This document shows positions 56,882 to 64,000 of a stretch of DNA of 64,000 bases, piece by piece. Under the pieces are notes generated by a model, which saw nothing but the letters and a program-made list of their open reading frames with translations, did no database searches and was not told the DNA's origin. Each line of letters begins with the position of its first letter. The first letter of the stretch is position 1. The stretch covers positions 146,063 through 210,062 of the forward strand of contig JAPLFL010000118.1 of NCBI GenBank assembly GCA_026390695.1, read 5' to 3'. The translations under genes were made by a program, and so were the position numbers. This DNA comes from Candidatus Kapaibacterium sp. Lineage in GTDB: Bacteria > Bacteroidota > Ignavibacteria > Kapaibacteriales > UBA2268.

Positions 56882-57394
56882 TCAGAATTTATCATTTCTG
56901 ATTGACTATCTGGCTTGAGAAAAAATAAGAACCTAAGTGAATTGCTTTGGTTTTTTTAGTAACTTCATTTGAGAATATCACTTTCATTAATGAATAAATT
57001 TCTAATGAGCTTTTTGGGTTATTACCTTTTCTATTTAAAATTGGAAAAATATTCTCTTCGACTAAGCCCATACCAAAGCGAATTCTAATTTACAATATCA
57101 ATACTTACTCTCGATCAAAAGCTCCCGGGCTGTGTTATATCATTTCCTATTTGAAATTAATTGATATAACAGACGAGGACGTCTGTTCTGCTTTGATTTA
57201 TAGTAGTTTAGACATCCTCGTCTGAGCTTGATTCTATTTTTCTGAAATAGGATATTATATTATACGCATTCCTTATAAAATGTATAAATAAAACCCGATG
57301 ACATAATTGAAAATTGTATTGATTTCAACATAAGTGTCGAATAGCCCGCCACTACAAATGAATCAAATAAATAGACATTCGAACCCGTTTAAAC
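56882..57394. repeat. Gene-free stretch with dispersed palindromes
   Basis: 513 bases without a credible gene. Inverted arms CAGACGAGGA (57170-57179) and TCCTCGTCTG (57215-57224) flank a small loop, and GTTATATCA/TGATATAAC arms lie just before (57130s and 57160s). The 15-base CCCGCCACTACAAAT at 57345-57359 repeats 24935-24949 exactly. These look like members of dispersed intergenic repeat families. Confidence 0.65.
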
Positions 57395-59608
57395 TTATTT
57401 TACTACATTAATCGGACAGATAGATTTTATTCCGTCCAAATCTGCTGTGATATAATAATTTGCAGATGGTAACACAGATAAATCAATTCTCACTTTCTGA
57501 TTCCCTGCTGCTATGGCTCCTGAACAAATTAATTTAACTCTTTCACCGTCGTATGATATGAGTTCTATTGAAGAATTCTTTATCGTTTGGGAGTTACTGA
57601 ATTCTAAGTTAATAAATTCATTTGCAGGATTGGGATAGGCTTTCAGAGCGGCATTATTAAGGCTGCCCGGTTCAATCACATCAACTGGGCTCAAAAGCCA
57701 CACTATATAATTATTCAATAGAGTTGTACGCACCGTTTCGTCCTTGATGCACTCAAAGCCAAACCCCTGATAAATAGCTTTTGCCTGAGGATTTTGTCGA
57801 ATGATCCTTACCGCAGCTATATTTCCGTTTGCTGGGATTTTAGGATTATTAAATGAGAGAATAGGTTTTGCTTTCTTGTCGTCAAGAATTTTGATCATAT
57901 CTAACCAGGCTGTATAAATATAATTAGTAGAATCATATTCGTTTAAATTAAAACTTAATCCTTCGGTGATTTTCTCAGGACTAAAACCAAAAACATTTAT
58001 GGTATCGGCTCTTCTGGCCTGACCATTCCAAATCCACCAAGGGTCCCAGCCGAATGTAGCTCCGGTGATACCGAGAGTGTCGGTATATAATTTTTTTATA
58101 TTTGGTCCGTACATTTGGCCGTAATTATCAGCAATAAACCAAAGATTCATACAAGAAGTATATAGAACAGGTTTCCCTTTGAGAGTAAGTTTATTAAGAT
58201 TGAAACAAAGACTGTCTGTGGTTGATAAGGTGCTGGCTCTGGTGGCGTAAGTTTCACAATCTAAAACAATGTCGAATTTATTTAAATCAAAGACTTTTGA
58301 GCTAACTGTTGTGTATGGAATAAAAGCAAAGTTATCTTTGACAGCAGACACTTTTGATACAGAATTGGATAAATAAGTGACAGAGGAAGCAGGCTGTCCA
58401 TTATATCTGATTACAGCGCATTTTACATTATCAGAAAGAACTCCAGCTATTGTGCTTATCTCCAAACCACGAACAGAATCAGTGGATTGGACAATGGTCG
58501 AGACTTGATAATTTGCACATCCGGGCGTTGCTGATGGAGTAGTTGTAATAGTGAATGCTTTTGTCGATTTTGCAGGAATTGAGATTACAGAATCAGATAA
58601 TTTATAAGTCCAGCCGTTTGGAATGATAGACTCATCAGGATTGATTTTTATCATTACTTTTACATCTTTTGAGTTCTTGTTTGAAGCTGTAATTGTCTGA
58701 ACAGTACTTTGATTGGTCTTAGTACAAATAAACAAACTATCTGAAGCCATTTCCGAAATATACATTTCTTGTTTAGGGGTTGGCTTTTTACCATTTGAAA
58801 CGGCATTAATAATCTGCCCCTTGGCTGTTGCCTCTTTAACAATCCCTGCAAACCAGAGATTAGAATAGTGCTGAATCGGATAAGCAGATAAGTCAACATC
58901 GAAATGATGGGTAAATTTATCACCTGTTTTGATGACAAGTGGCAATGGATCAGTGATTCCATAAATTCCGCCAATAATATCGCGAACTACATCCTGAAAA
59001 ATAAAATTCTTAATCGGATTGGTTTTATAATAAAAAGGATTTGTTTCATAACCGGCAGTACCGCTCAGATAATTGCTCTGGTACCATCTTGTGCCGTTTC
59101 CGGTGACATTATCTTCAACAATAGCGAGATTAAAGGATAGTTGAGTCGAATTATAATCAGCAAAAAATTCAGCTGAAACGTCGGCTGAAAGAGTCTTTTT
59201 TGCAGTATCGACAGAATAATTAAGTGTAACATTCACTATAGCAGTGGCATTTTGAATATTTGCATCTATATAAGCAGTCCAGTAGTCAGGATCAATAACG
59301 ACTCCGCTCACGGTTCCGACACTAATATTTTTGCGGTTAATCATACCCGATGGATAGCCGGTTATTTTAAAAGTATCTGCAAGCTGTCGCTGGGTAGCCG
59401 TTGCCATGGTATCTCCGTTATGCAGTCCTAATGGAATTATTCGGTCACTGTAATTTGCATGAAGATCTTCGAGCACCTGAATCCCCCGAACGCACCACCC
59501 ACACCATCCACCCGTATGGTCTTCTATAACGAAATTCCGTTTTGGGAGTGCAGCAGAAAGAGTATTATACAATAGAAAAATTGCGAGGATTAGTAAAGTT
59601 TTTTTCAT
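57395..59608 (-). CDS. Omp28-like secreted protein with CxxC thioredoxin-like domain and T9SS sorting domain
   Basis: 737 residues. A signal peptide (MKKTLLILAIFLLYNTLSAA) is followed at once by a thioredoxin-like region with Cys36 and Cys39 in GGWCGWCVRG and HNGDTM, then DTFKITGYPSGMINRK; this matches Omp28-related outer-membrane proteins. Later comes a repeated beta-sandwich region with NEYDSTNYIYTAW, and a T9SS sorting domain (ALKAYPNPANEFINLEF to ICPINVVK). It could be a surface-exposed disulphide-handling or adhesion protein. Which reaction, if any, the CxxC performs is not known. Confidence 0.82.
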   Translation of the reverse strand: MKKTLLILAIFLLYNTLSAALPKRNFVIEDHTGGWCGWCVRGIQVLEDLHANYSDRIIPLGLHNGDTMATATQRQLADTFKITGYPSGMINRKNISVGTVSGVVIDPDYWTAYIDANIQNATAIVNVTLNYSVDTAKKTLSADVSAEFFADYNSTQLSFNLAIVEDNVTGNGTRWYQSNYLSGTAGYETNPFYYKTNPIKNFIFQDVVRDIIGGIYGITDPLPLVIKTGDKFTHHFDVDLSAYPIQHYSNLWFAGIVKEATAKGQIINAVSNGKKPTPKQEMYISEMASDSLFICTKTNQSTVQTITASNKNSKDVKVMIKINPDESIIPNGWTYKLSDSVISIPAKSTKAFTITTTPSATPGCANYQVSTIVQSTDSVRGLEISTIAGVLSDNVKCAVIRYNGQPASSVTYLSNSVSKVSAVKDNFAFIPYTTVSSKVFDLNKFDIVLDCETYATRASTLSTTDSLCFNLNKLTLKGKPVLYTSCMNLWFIADNYGQMYGPNIKKLYTDTLGITGATFGWDPWWIWNGQARRADTINVFGFSPEKITEGLSFNLNEYDSTNYIYTAWLDMIKILDDKKAKPILSFNNPKIPANGNIAAVRIIRQNPQAKAIYQGFGFECIKDETVRTTLLNNYIVWLLSPVDVIEPGSLNNAALKAYPNPANEFINLEFSNSQTIKNSSIELISYDGERVKLICSGAIAAGNQKVRIDLSVLPSANYYITADLDGIKSICPINVVK

Positions 59609-59704
59609 GTTTTATTAGTAAAAAATTAATAAAATTAGCTGATTTTTGATGTTGTCTTTTAAGTTTCGTTTCTGTAATTCGTGTAATTACAAGTATCTAC
59701 AAAA

Positions 59705-59780
59705 GTGTTACTATATGTGGATTCCCGCATGCGCACAAATGACAGTTTTGGCAAATATACTACTTTTAAAACAGTCTCAT
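59705..59780 (+). mobile_element. Worn end of the MITE-like element
   Basis: GGATTCCCGCATGCGC, AATGACAGTTTTGGCAAATA and TTTTAAAACAGTCTCA line up in order with the right-hand end of the element at 25050-25358 (GGAATGACATTTTTGTTAAA, TTTTTGAGACAGCC). Only about 75 bases survive and no matching left end is present, so it is a decayed fragment. Confidence 0.5.
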
Positions 59781-59799
59781 GCACAACCATTGACCTTTA

Positions 59800-61002
59800 T
59801 CAAAACTTTTTGATAAAGATTTTACCAAAAATGGGATCCTCTCTTGTGATAGTTCTGATTTTATCTATTTTTTCCTCTGTCATCCTTGTTCCGGGTGTTA
59901 CAAGTTTTAAGCCGGTTTGAGTGAAAAGACTTCTTGCAATAACCATAGTAGAATCAAGATCTTTTTTCTCAACAATTACTTCAGATGGTGATTTTCCCTT
60001 TGAGCTCAGCATACCAAAATATTGATCTAAATAAGCTACTATAAACAAATCATATACATGGTGAGATTCGTGCTCCAATAGCTCCATTACTTTATTTTGA
60101 TTTTTGGAATTTTTCAGAAGAAGATCCTCGAAATCCAATAAAACACGCAAAATTCTGGATCCAAGTGGAATTTGAACGGACTTTAAATTTTCTGGAATTC
60201 CTGTCCCATCATAGTTTTCATAAATATAATAAAGTATTTTCCTTACATCTTCATATCCGCGGACTTTATCAAGAAAATCGTTGACATACTTTGGTATATT
60301 ATGCATCTCCTGGATAGAGATAAAACCATTTACCATTACAGGTGTTGAAATAAGGTTCTCTGGCAGCCCTAATCTACCAACAAAGCAGAGTGATGCGGCA
60401 TTCCCAATATCAGTTAATTCTTTTGTACTGATATTAGGGTCTTGAGAGGCAATCCAGACAGAGGCTTGTATGATTCTATCAACTATTTGAGCACAATTAT
60501 TTATACGTATTTCCTGGAATTTTTGTAATGTTTTTCTCATCCTCTCAGCATCGGCATTGAGGTGTAGCTCAAGTTCCTTAGCTTTTTCAAGGTGCATTTT
60601 AATATCCAATTTCAATGAGATGTTCCTATGAGCACTTCTTAATTTAGAAACAATGTCATCTACTGAAAAAGGCTTGGAGAGAAAATCGTCAGCACCTGCT
60701 TGCAGGGCTTTTAAATTTACTTCCTTATCGGTACTGCCAGTAATAATAATAAAGTAAAAGTCATTTGGCTCATCAGGATTGCGATATTTCTTCAAAATTT
60801 GTAATCCGTTGACTTGAGGAAGATTTATATCCAGAATAACAATCATCGGATCTTTCTTTCTATCAAGAACCTGACATGCTGATAATCCATCATTTACGCT
60901 AAAAACATCAACCTCTGTAAAAACCTTGTTGATGATTGAAGTAAGTAATCTGACGGTATTTTCTTCATCTTCTACAATAAAAAAAGCTACATTATTGGCC
61001 AT
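59800..61002 (-). CDS. Response regulator receiver with degenerate HD-GYP-like output domain
   Basis: 400 residues. Residues 1-~125 are a complete receiver domain: acidic pair Glu11/Asp12, phospho-acceptor Asp58 in VILDINLP, Thr88 and Lys110 in SKPF. A coiled coil (~130-165) leads to a domain with the layout of HD-GYP phosphodiesterases, but the metal-binding HD is replaced (CFVGRLGLPE where HDIGKIGIPD is expected) and the later HHE is also lost (IYENYDGTGIPENL, followed by IPLGSRIL). It should therefore not cleave cyclic-di-GMP and may bind or sense instead. The start overlaps the end of the AI-2E transporter gene by 11 bases. No histidine kinase is adjacent. Confidence 0.82.
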   Translation of the reverse strand: MANNVAFFIVEDEENTVRLLTSIINKVFTEVDVFSVNDGLSACQVLDRKKDPMIVILDINLPQVNGLQILKKYRNPDEPNDFYFIIITGSTDKEVNLKALQAGADDFLSKPFSVDDIVSKLRSAHRNISLKLDIKMHLEKAKELELHLNADAERMRKTLQKFQEIRINNCAQIVDRIIQASVWIASQDPNISTKELTDIGNAASLCFVGRLGLPENLISTPVMVNGFISIQEMHNIPKYVNDFLDKVRGYEDVRKILYYIYENYDGTGIPENLKSVQIPLGSRILRVLLDFEDLLLKNSKNQNKVMELLEHESHHVYDLFIVAYLDQYFGMLSSKGKSPSEVIVEKKDLDSTMVIARSLFTQTGLKLVTPGTRMTEEKIDKIRTITREDPIFGKIFIKKF

Positions 61003-62245
61003 TATTCACTCCTGATTCTGAAGAAATATTATTGGTTGACTTTTCAATCTGATCTCTGAACCAATCTTGATAAAACATCATTAGGACAGCAGTACAAGGA
61101 ACAGCAACAATCAGCCCAATAAAGCCGAATAGACCGCCGAAAACGAATAAGGAAGCGATTAGTACAACAGGATGCAAACCAACTTGTTTGCCTGCAACAT
61201 TAGGTTCTATTAAATACGAATTAATAAAATGCAAACTACTGATTGTAACTACAATAGTTATTGTACCGCTTATGAAATTATCAGGATTGACCAAGAGATT
61301 AGTTAATATACAAATTATCATACTGGCTAAAATCCCTACATAAGGTATTGGATTCAAAAATCCGCAAATAACCCCAAGAACAATTGGGAAAGGTAAACCG
61401 AATATTGAAAAAACAATCGAAGTTAAAAGTGCAATAACAAAAGCTAAAGTGATTTGCCAACTTGAATAAATTCTGAATATTTTATCAATTCTTTTTAAAT
61501 CATACAAGAGCTTTTTATCTTTTCTAATTAATATTGAGCTTATACTCTCTTTAATTTTAGGAAAATCTTTTAATAGATAGAATGAAAGAACTGGAATAAT
61601 AATTGCATTTAATATTTGAGAAGCGACCACGGATAAGCTGTTTAACACACTAAGCAAAGCACTTAAAACGACAGAAAATCCACTTTGGATACGTGGGACA
61701 ATTTCATTCTGAACTATATTTTTTGCGGTCTCACGCGGTATTCCAAAGCTTGCTATATAATTATAAAACTTTCTGCTTTCGAGATATGATGACGCTTCGC
61801 CTACTAAGCGAGAAATCCTTCTAATTGCATCATCCATTTGAACAAATATTGGAGGGAAAACAAAAATAGCGATAGCCGTCACCGCACTAATGAATAAAAG
61901 CATTAGAAATAAAGTGGTTATCCAGCGGCTAATGCCCTTTCTCTCGAAAAAACCAACGAGCGGATCAAAGATATAAGCTATAATAAAGGAAATTATAAAA
62001 GGAAGCATCGCATAACCGAGATTCACAGCCATCCAATAGATAAATATAAAAGCTAAAAGAAGTATTAACCTTCTGACATATTTTGAATCCTTACGGTAAG
62101 GATAGATGAGAAAAAAAGAAATACTAACGAGTAGTAGAGGGATTTTAATAAATCCAGTTTCATAAATAAATAAAAACAAAGCAACCGAACTTAGTGCAAT
62201 TCCGGTTACGAAAGAAACTTTTGATATATTAATTTTTTCATCCAT
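60992..62245 (-). CDS. AI-2E family transporter
   Basis: About 417 residues from the ATG at 62245, which has GGGAG at a good distance; an in-frame TTG four codons earlier is not needed. Around eight membrane helices with a large periplasmic section in between (ISRLVGEASSYLESRKFYNY), and the C-terminal PIPYVGILASMIICILTNLL, typical of the TqsA/PerM family (DUF20). Members export autoinducer-2, or in other cases ions or small molecules; substrate not inferable. Overlaps the response-regulator gene by 11 bases, which points to a joint role. Confidence 0.88.
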   Translation of the reverse strand: MDEKINISKVSFVTGIALSSVALFLFIYETGFIKIPLLLVSISFFLIYPYRKDSKYVRRLILLLAFIFIYWMAVNLGYAMLPFIISFIIAYIFDPLVGFFERKGISRWITTLFLMLLFISAVTAIAIFVFPPIFVQMDDAIRRISRLVGEASSYLESRKFYNYIASFGIPRETAKNIVQNEIVPRIQSGFSVVLSALLSVLNSLSVVASQILNAIIIPVLSFYLLKDFPKIKESISSILIRKDKKLLYDLKRIDKIFRIYSSWQITLAFVIALLTSIVFSIFGLPFPIVLGVICGFLNPIPYVGILASMIICILTNLLVNPDNFISGTITIVVTISSLHFINSYLIEPNVAGKQVGLHPVVLIASLFVFGGLFGFIGLIVAVPCTAVLMMFYQDWFRDQIEKSTNNISSESGVNNGQ

Positions 62246-62336
62246 ATATACTCCCAATGAATTAGCAAGTAAAAGTTATACTAATTTAATTGATTTAAAA
62301 GTGTTATCAAAATATTTTTTCATAAAATTATAAAAA

Positions 62337-62360
62337 AGGGTTGAATTATCATTCAACCCT
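62337..62360 (-). terminator. Rho-independent terminator of the OYE gene
   Basis: A 10-bp perfect stem AGGGTTGAAT / ATTCAACCCT with a 4-base loop, followed on the minus strand by TTTTTTATAATTTTA. It lies 29 bases after the stop of the Old Yellow Enzyme gene and separates it from the AI-2E transporter gene. Confidence 0.85.
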
Positions 62361-62388
62361 AATTAAATCTATTATGAATATTTTTAAT

Positions 62389-63471
62389 TTATGCAGAAAA
62401 TATAGGATAATCAGTATAACCTTTTTCATCTGCAGAATAAAAAGTGTTAAAATCAAGATCGGTTGCAAGGGCTAAATTATTTTTAAATCTATTAACCAAG
62501 TCTGGGTTGTTAATAAACGGACGACCGAATGCAACAAGGTCTCCCATACCTGCTTGCAAAGCAGTTTCTGCTTTTGTGGCATCATTACCACCGGCAAGAA
62601 TAATTGTTCCTGAAAAATTACCGCGTATTGTGTCTTTTATTGTTTGAGGTACTGCAGGAGCTCCCTGAGCACTATGATCAACAACGTGAATGTACGCCAG
62701 TTTTAACTTATTTAATTCGGTTGAAAGATATGAATAAGTTTCGTCAATTTCGGGATAATGAGGCATATCGCTTGCAACACCATAAGGAGACAAGCGTATT
62801 CCAACTTTATCGGCTCCAATGGCTTGGGATGCTTCTGAAGCTACTTCTATAACAAATCGGCAGCGATTCTCAACCGAAGATCCATATTCATCTGTTCTTT
62901 GATTACTTACAGGTGATAAAAATTGCTCTAACAAATATCCATTAGCTCCATGGAGTTCAATCCCGTCGAAACCGGCTTCGATTGCATTTTTTGCTGCTTT
63001 AATAAATTCTACCTTTGTAGAAAGAAGTTCATCTGATGTCATTGCAGCAGGAACAGGCAAATCTTTCATGCCTTCCTGGTCAGTCCACATTTTCCCTGAT
63101 GCTTGTATAGCTGAAGGTCCAAGTATTTTGGCCCCTGATGGGAGATTAAGTTCATGTCCGATTCGCCCTGTGTGCATTAACTGCATAAATATTTTTCCAC
63201 CATTAGCGTGAACTGCATTTGTTGTTAGCTTCCAGCCTTCAATTTGGTCTTTGCTGAAAATTCCGGGGATACGGCAATAGCCCAAACCATTTGGTGAAGG
63301 GGAAACTCCTTCGGTTATAATCAATCCGGCATCTGCACGTTGATTGTAGTAAGTTGCTATTAATTCATTTGGGATGTTTCCAATAGCTCTACAGCGAGTC
63401 ATGGGAGACATAACAATTCTATTATTTAGCTCAATGTTCCCAATTTTTGTATTTTCAAATAATTTCATCAA
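62389..63471 (-). CDS. nemA: Old Yellow Enzyme family alkene reductase
   Basis: 360 residues, a complete FMN-dependent OYE barrel: N-terminal NRIVMSPMTRCRA, active-site His174 and Asn177 in ELHGANGYLLEQF, and the C-terminal FMN-phosphate loop FGRPFINNPDL. It reduces activated C=C bonds and nitro compounds with NAD(P)H; NemA of E. coli is the closest well-known layout. The start has no clear ribosome-binding site. A terminator follows at 62337-62360, so it is a single-gene unit. Confidence 0.93.
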   Translation of the reverse strand: MMKLFENTKIGNIELNNRIVMSPMTRCRAIGNIPNELIATYYNQRADAGLIITEGVSPSPNGLGYCRIPGIFSKDQIEGWKLTTNAVHANGGKIFMQLMHTGRIGHELNLPSGAKILGPSAIQASGKMWTDQEGMKDLPVPAAMTSDELLSTKVEFIKAAKNAIEAGFDGIELHGANGYLLEQFLSPVSNQRTDEYGSSVENRCRFVIEVASEASQAIGADKVGIRLSPYGVASDMPHYPEIDETYSYLSTELNKLKLAYIHVVDHSAQGAPAVPQTIKDTIRGNFSGTIILAGGNDATKAETALQAGMGDLVAFGRPFINNPDLVNRFKNNLALATDLDFNTFYSADEKGYTDYPIFSA

Positions 63472-63619
63472 AACTCTATATTTAATTTAACCTAAACTAT
63501 TAGTTATTATTAACGAATCAAACATTCTGTTATTTTAAATTAAATAATTATTTTAATAGAGTTTGATTAATATTCTTACAAAGTCAGACAAGAATGTCTG
63601 AACTACTCTTAGTAGGAGG

Positions 63620-63920
63620 ATGTCTCAAAAGCAACATATTTAACAAAAATGTCATTCCTGCGTATGCAGGAATCTCATTCCAGTGACACTTTAGGGGATT
63701 CCTACATTCGAGACTGTGTGAAAAAGAGGAAATTCCACTGGAATGTCATTCCCGCGAATGCGGGAATCCCCTTCCATGGCGCAATTAGGGATTCCTGCAT
63801 TCGCAGGAATGACAAGAAAAGGTAGTTTTCACACAAGCTCATTCGCAGGAATGACAAGAAAAGGTAGTTTTCACACAAGCTCATTCGCAGGAATGACAGA
63901 AATGAGACTTTTGAGTTTGT
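63620..63920 (-). mobile_element. MITE-like non-autonomous element, copy 2 (inverted)
   Basis: The left end (TGTCTCAAAAGC, AACATATTTAACAAAAATGT) is the reverse complement of the right end of the element at 25050-25358, and its right end (CAGAAATGAGACTTTTGAG) matches that element's left end. So this is a full-length copy in the opposite orientation. Its terminal repeats are less perfect (about 8 bp, CTCAAAAG/CTTTTGAG). Inside lies a 42-base direct tandem duplication. It codes for nothing; open frames across it are artefacts. Confidence 0.7.
63798..63897 (+). repeat. 42-base direct tandem repeat within the element
   Basis: The unit starting GGAATGACAAGAAAAGGTAG and ending CACACAAGCTCATTCGCA occurs at 63806 and 63848, and a third partial unit begins at 63890, giving an exact period of 42 bases. 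It probably arose by slippage between palindromes of the element. Confidence 0.8.
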
Positions 63921-64000
63921 ATGTTTGAAAAGCAGGCTTAACCAAAAATTGATTAATTTAGTTTTTGGTAAAAATAAAATTTATAAACAATTAATGGAGA

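Noticed and set aside
63702..63928. Two short proteins and a possible CRISPR-like array
   Set aside because: Period-42 repeats have no unique spacers; the repeat is a direct duplication inside the inverted-repeat element, and the open frames follow from it.

Overview
This is an AT-rich, gene-dense 64 kb piece of a Gram-negative bacterium, most likely from the FCB (Bacteroidota/Chlorobiota/Ignavibacteriota) side of the tree. The argument is indirect. Six apparently intact large secreted proteins, one pseudogene and one remnant end in C-terminal domains of the type IX secretion (T9SS) sorting kind. There is also a Kdo transferase (lipopolysaccharide), a TamB-type protein, a DUF4153 membrane protein and MEP-pathway IspE. 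I see no rRNA, tRNA, CRISPR array, complete insertion sequence or prophage.

Layout. 1-1939: end of a polar amino-acid ABC importer with a fused binding-protein/permease. 1951-5163: an RlmD-type RNA methyltransferase with no conventional start codon, convergent with a DUF4153 membrane protein. 5282-8091 (minus strand): stand-alone rpsD with a clear terminator, then a compact group queC/yjbQ/yebC preceded by a 57-residue small gene. 8265-21081: T9SS cargo with Asp-box repeats, an outer-membrane barrel, TamB, a small membrane protein, a GH20-like glycosidase with a jelly-roll insertion, and a chalcone-isomerase-like protein. 21082-25567: a decaying accessory zone with a fibre-like T9SS pseudogene (two in-frame stops), a lipoprotein, degraded second copies of both, and a 309-bp inverted-repeat element.

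25568-32019 (minus strand): ispE, glgA, a Wzx-like flippase, glf and a HAD-UbiA fusion, closed by a terminator; this looks like a surface-glycan supply cluster. 32098-34537: polyprenol/diacylglycerol kinase-like protein, an orphan GT-B glycosyltransferase and an Imm32-like small protein. 34590-41756 (minus strand): metH, a tiny membrane protein, a T9SS cargo gene and a homocysteine methyltransferase/MTHFR fusion, all codirectional. 41873-46578: amidase, HDOD protein, waaA and tsaD. 46581-53294: two large tandem paralogous T9SS Asp-box proteins. 53576-56881: secD, secF and a STAS protein. 57395-63471: an Omp28-like T9SS protein with a CxxC motif, a response regulator fused to a degenerate HD-GYP domain, an AI-2E family transporter and an Old Yellow Enzyme. 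The right edge carries a second, inverted copy of the 309-bp element.

Most of the window is core metabolism plus secreted T9SS cargo; no T9SS machinery genes are present. I find no convincing complete undescribed defence or mobile system. The best leads are the HAD-UbiA/glf/flippase cluster, the receiver-dead-HD-GYP protein coupled to a membrane transporter, the glycosidase with an inserted binding module, the small gene at 7918-8091, and the non-autonomous repeat element.
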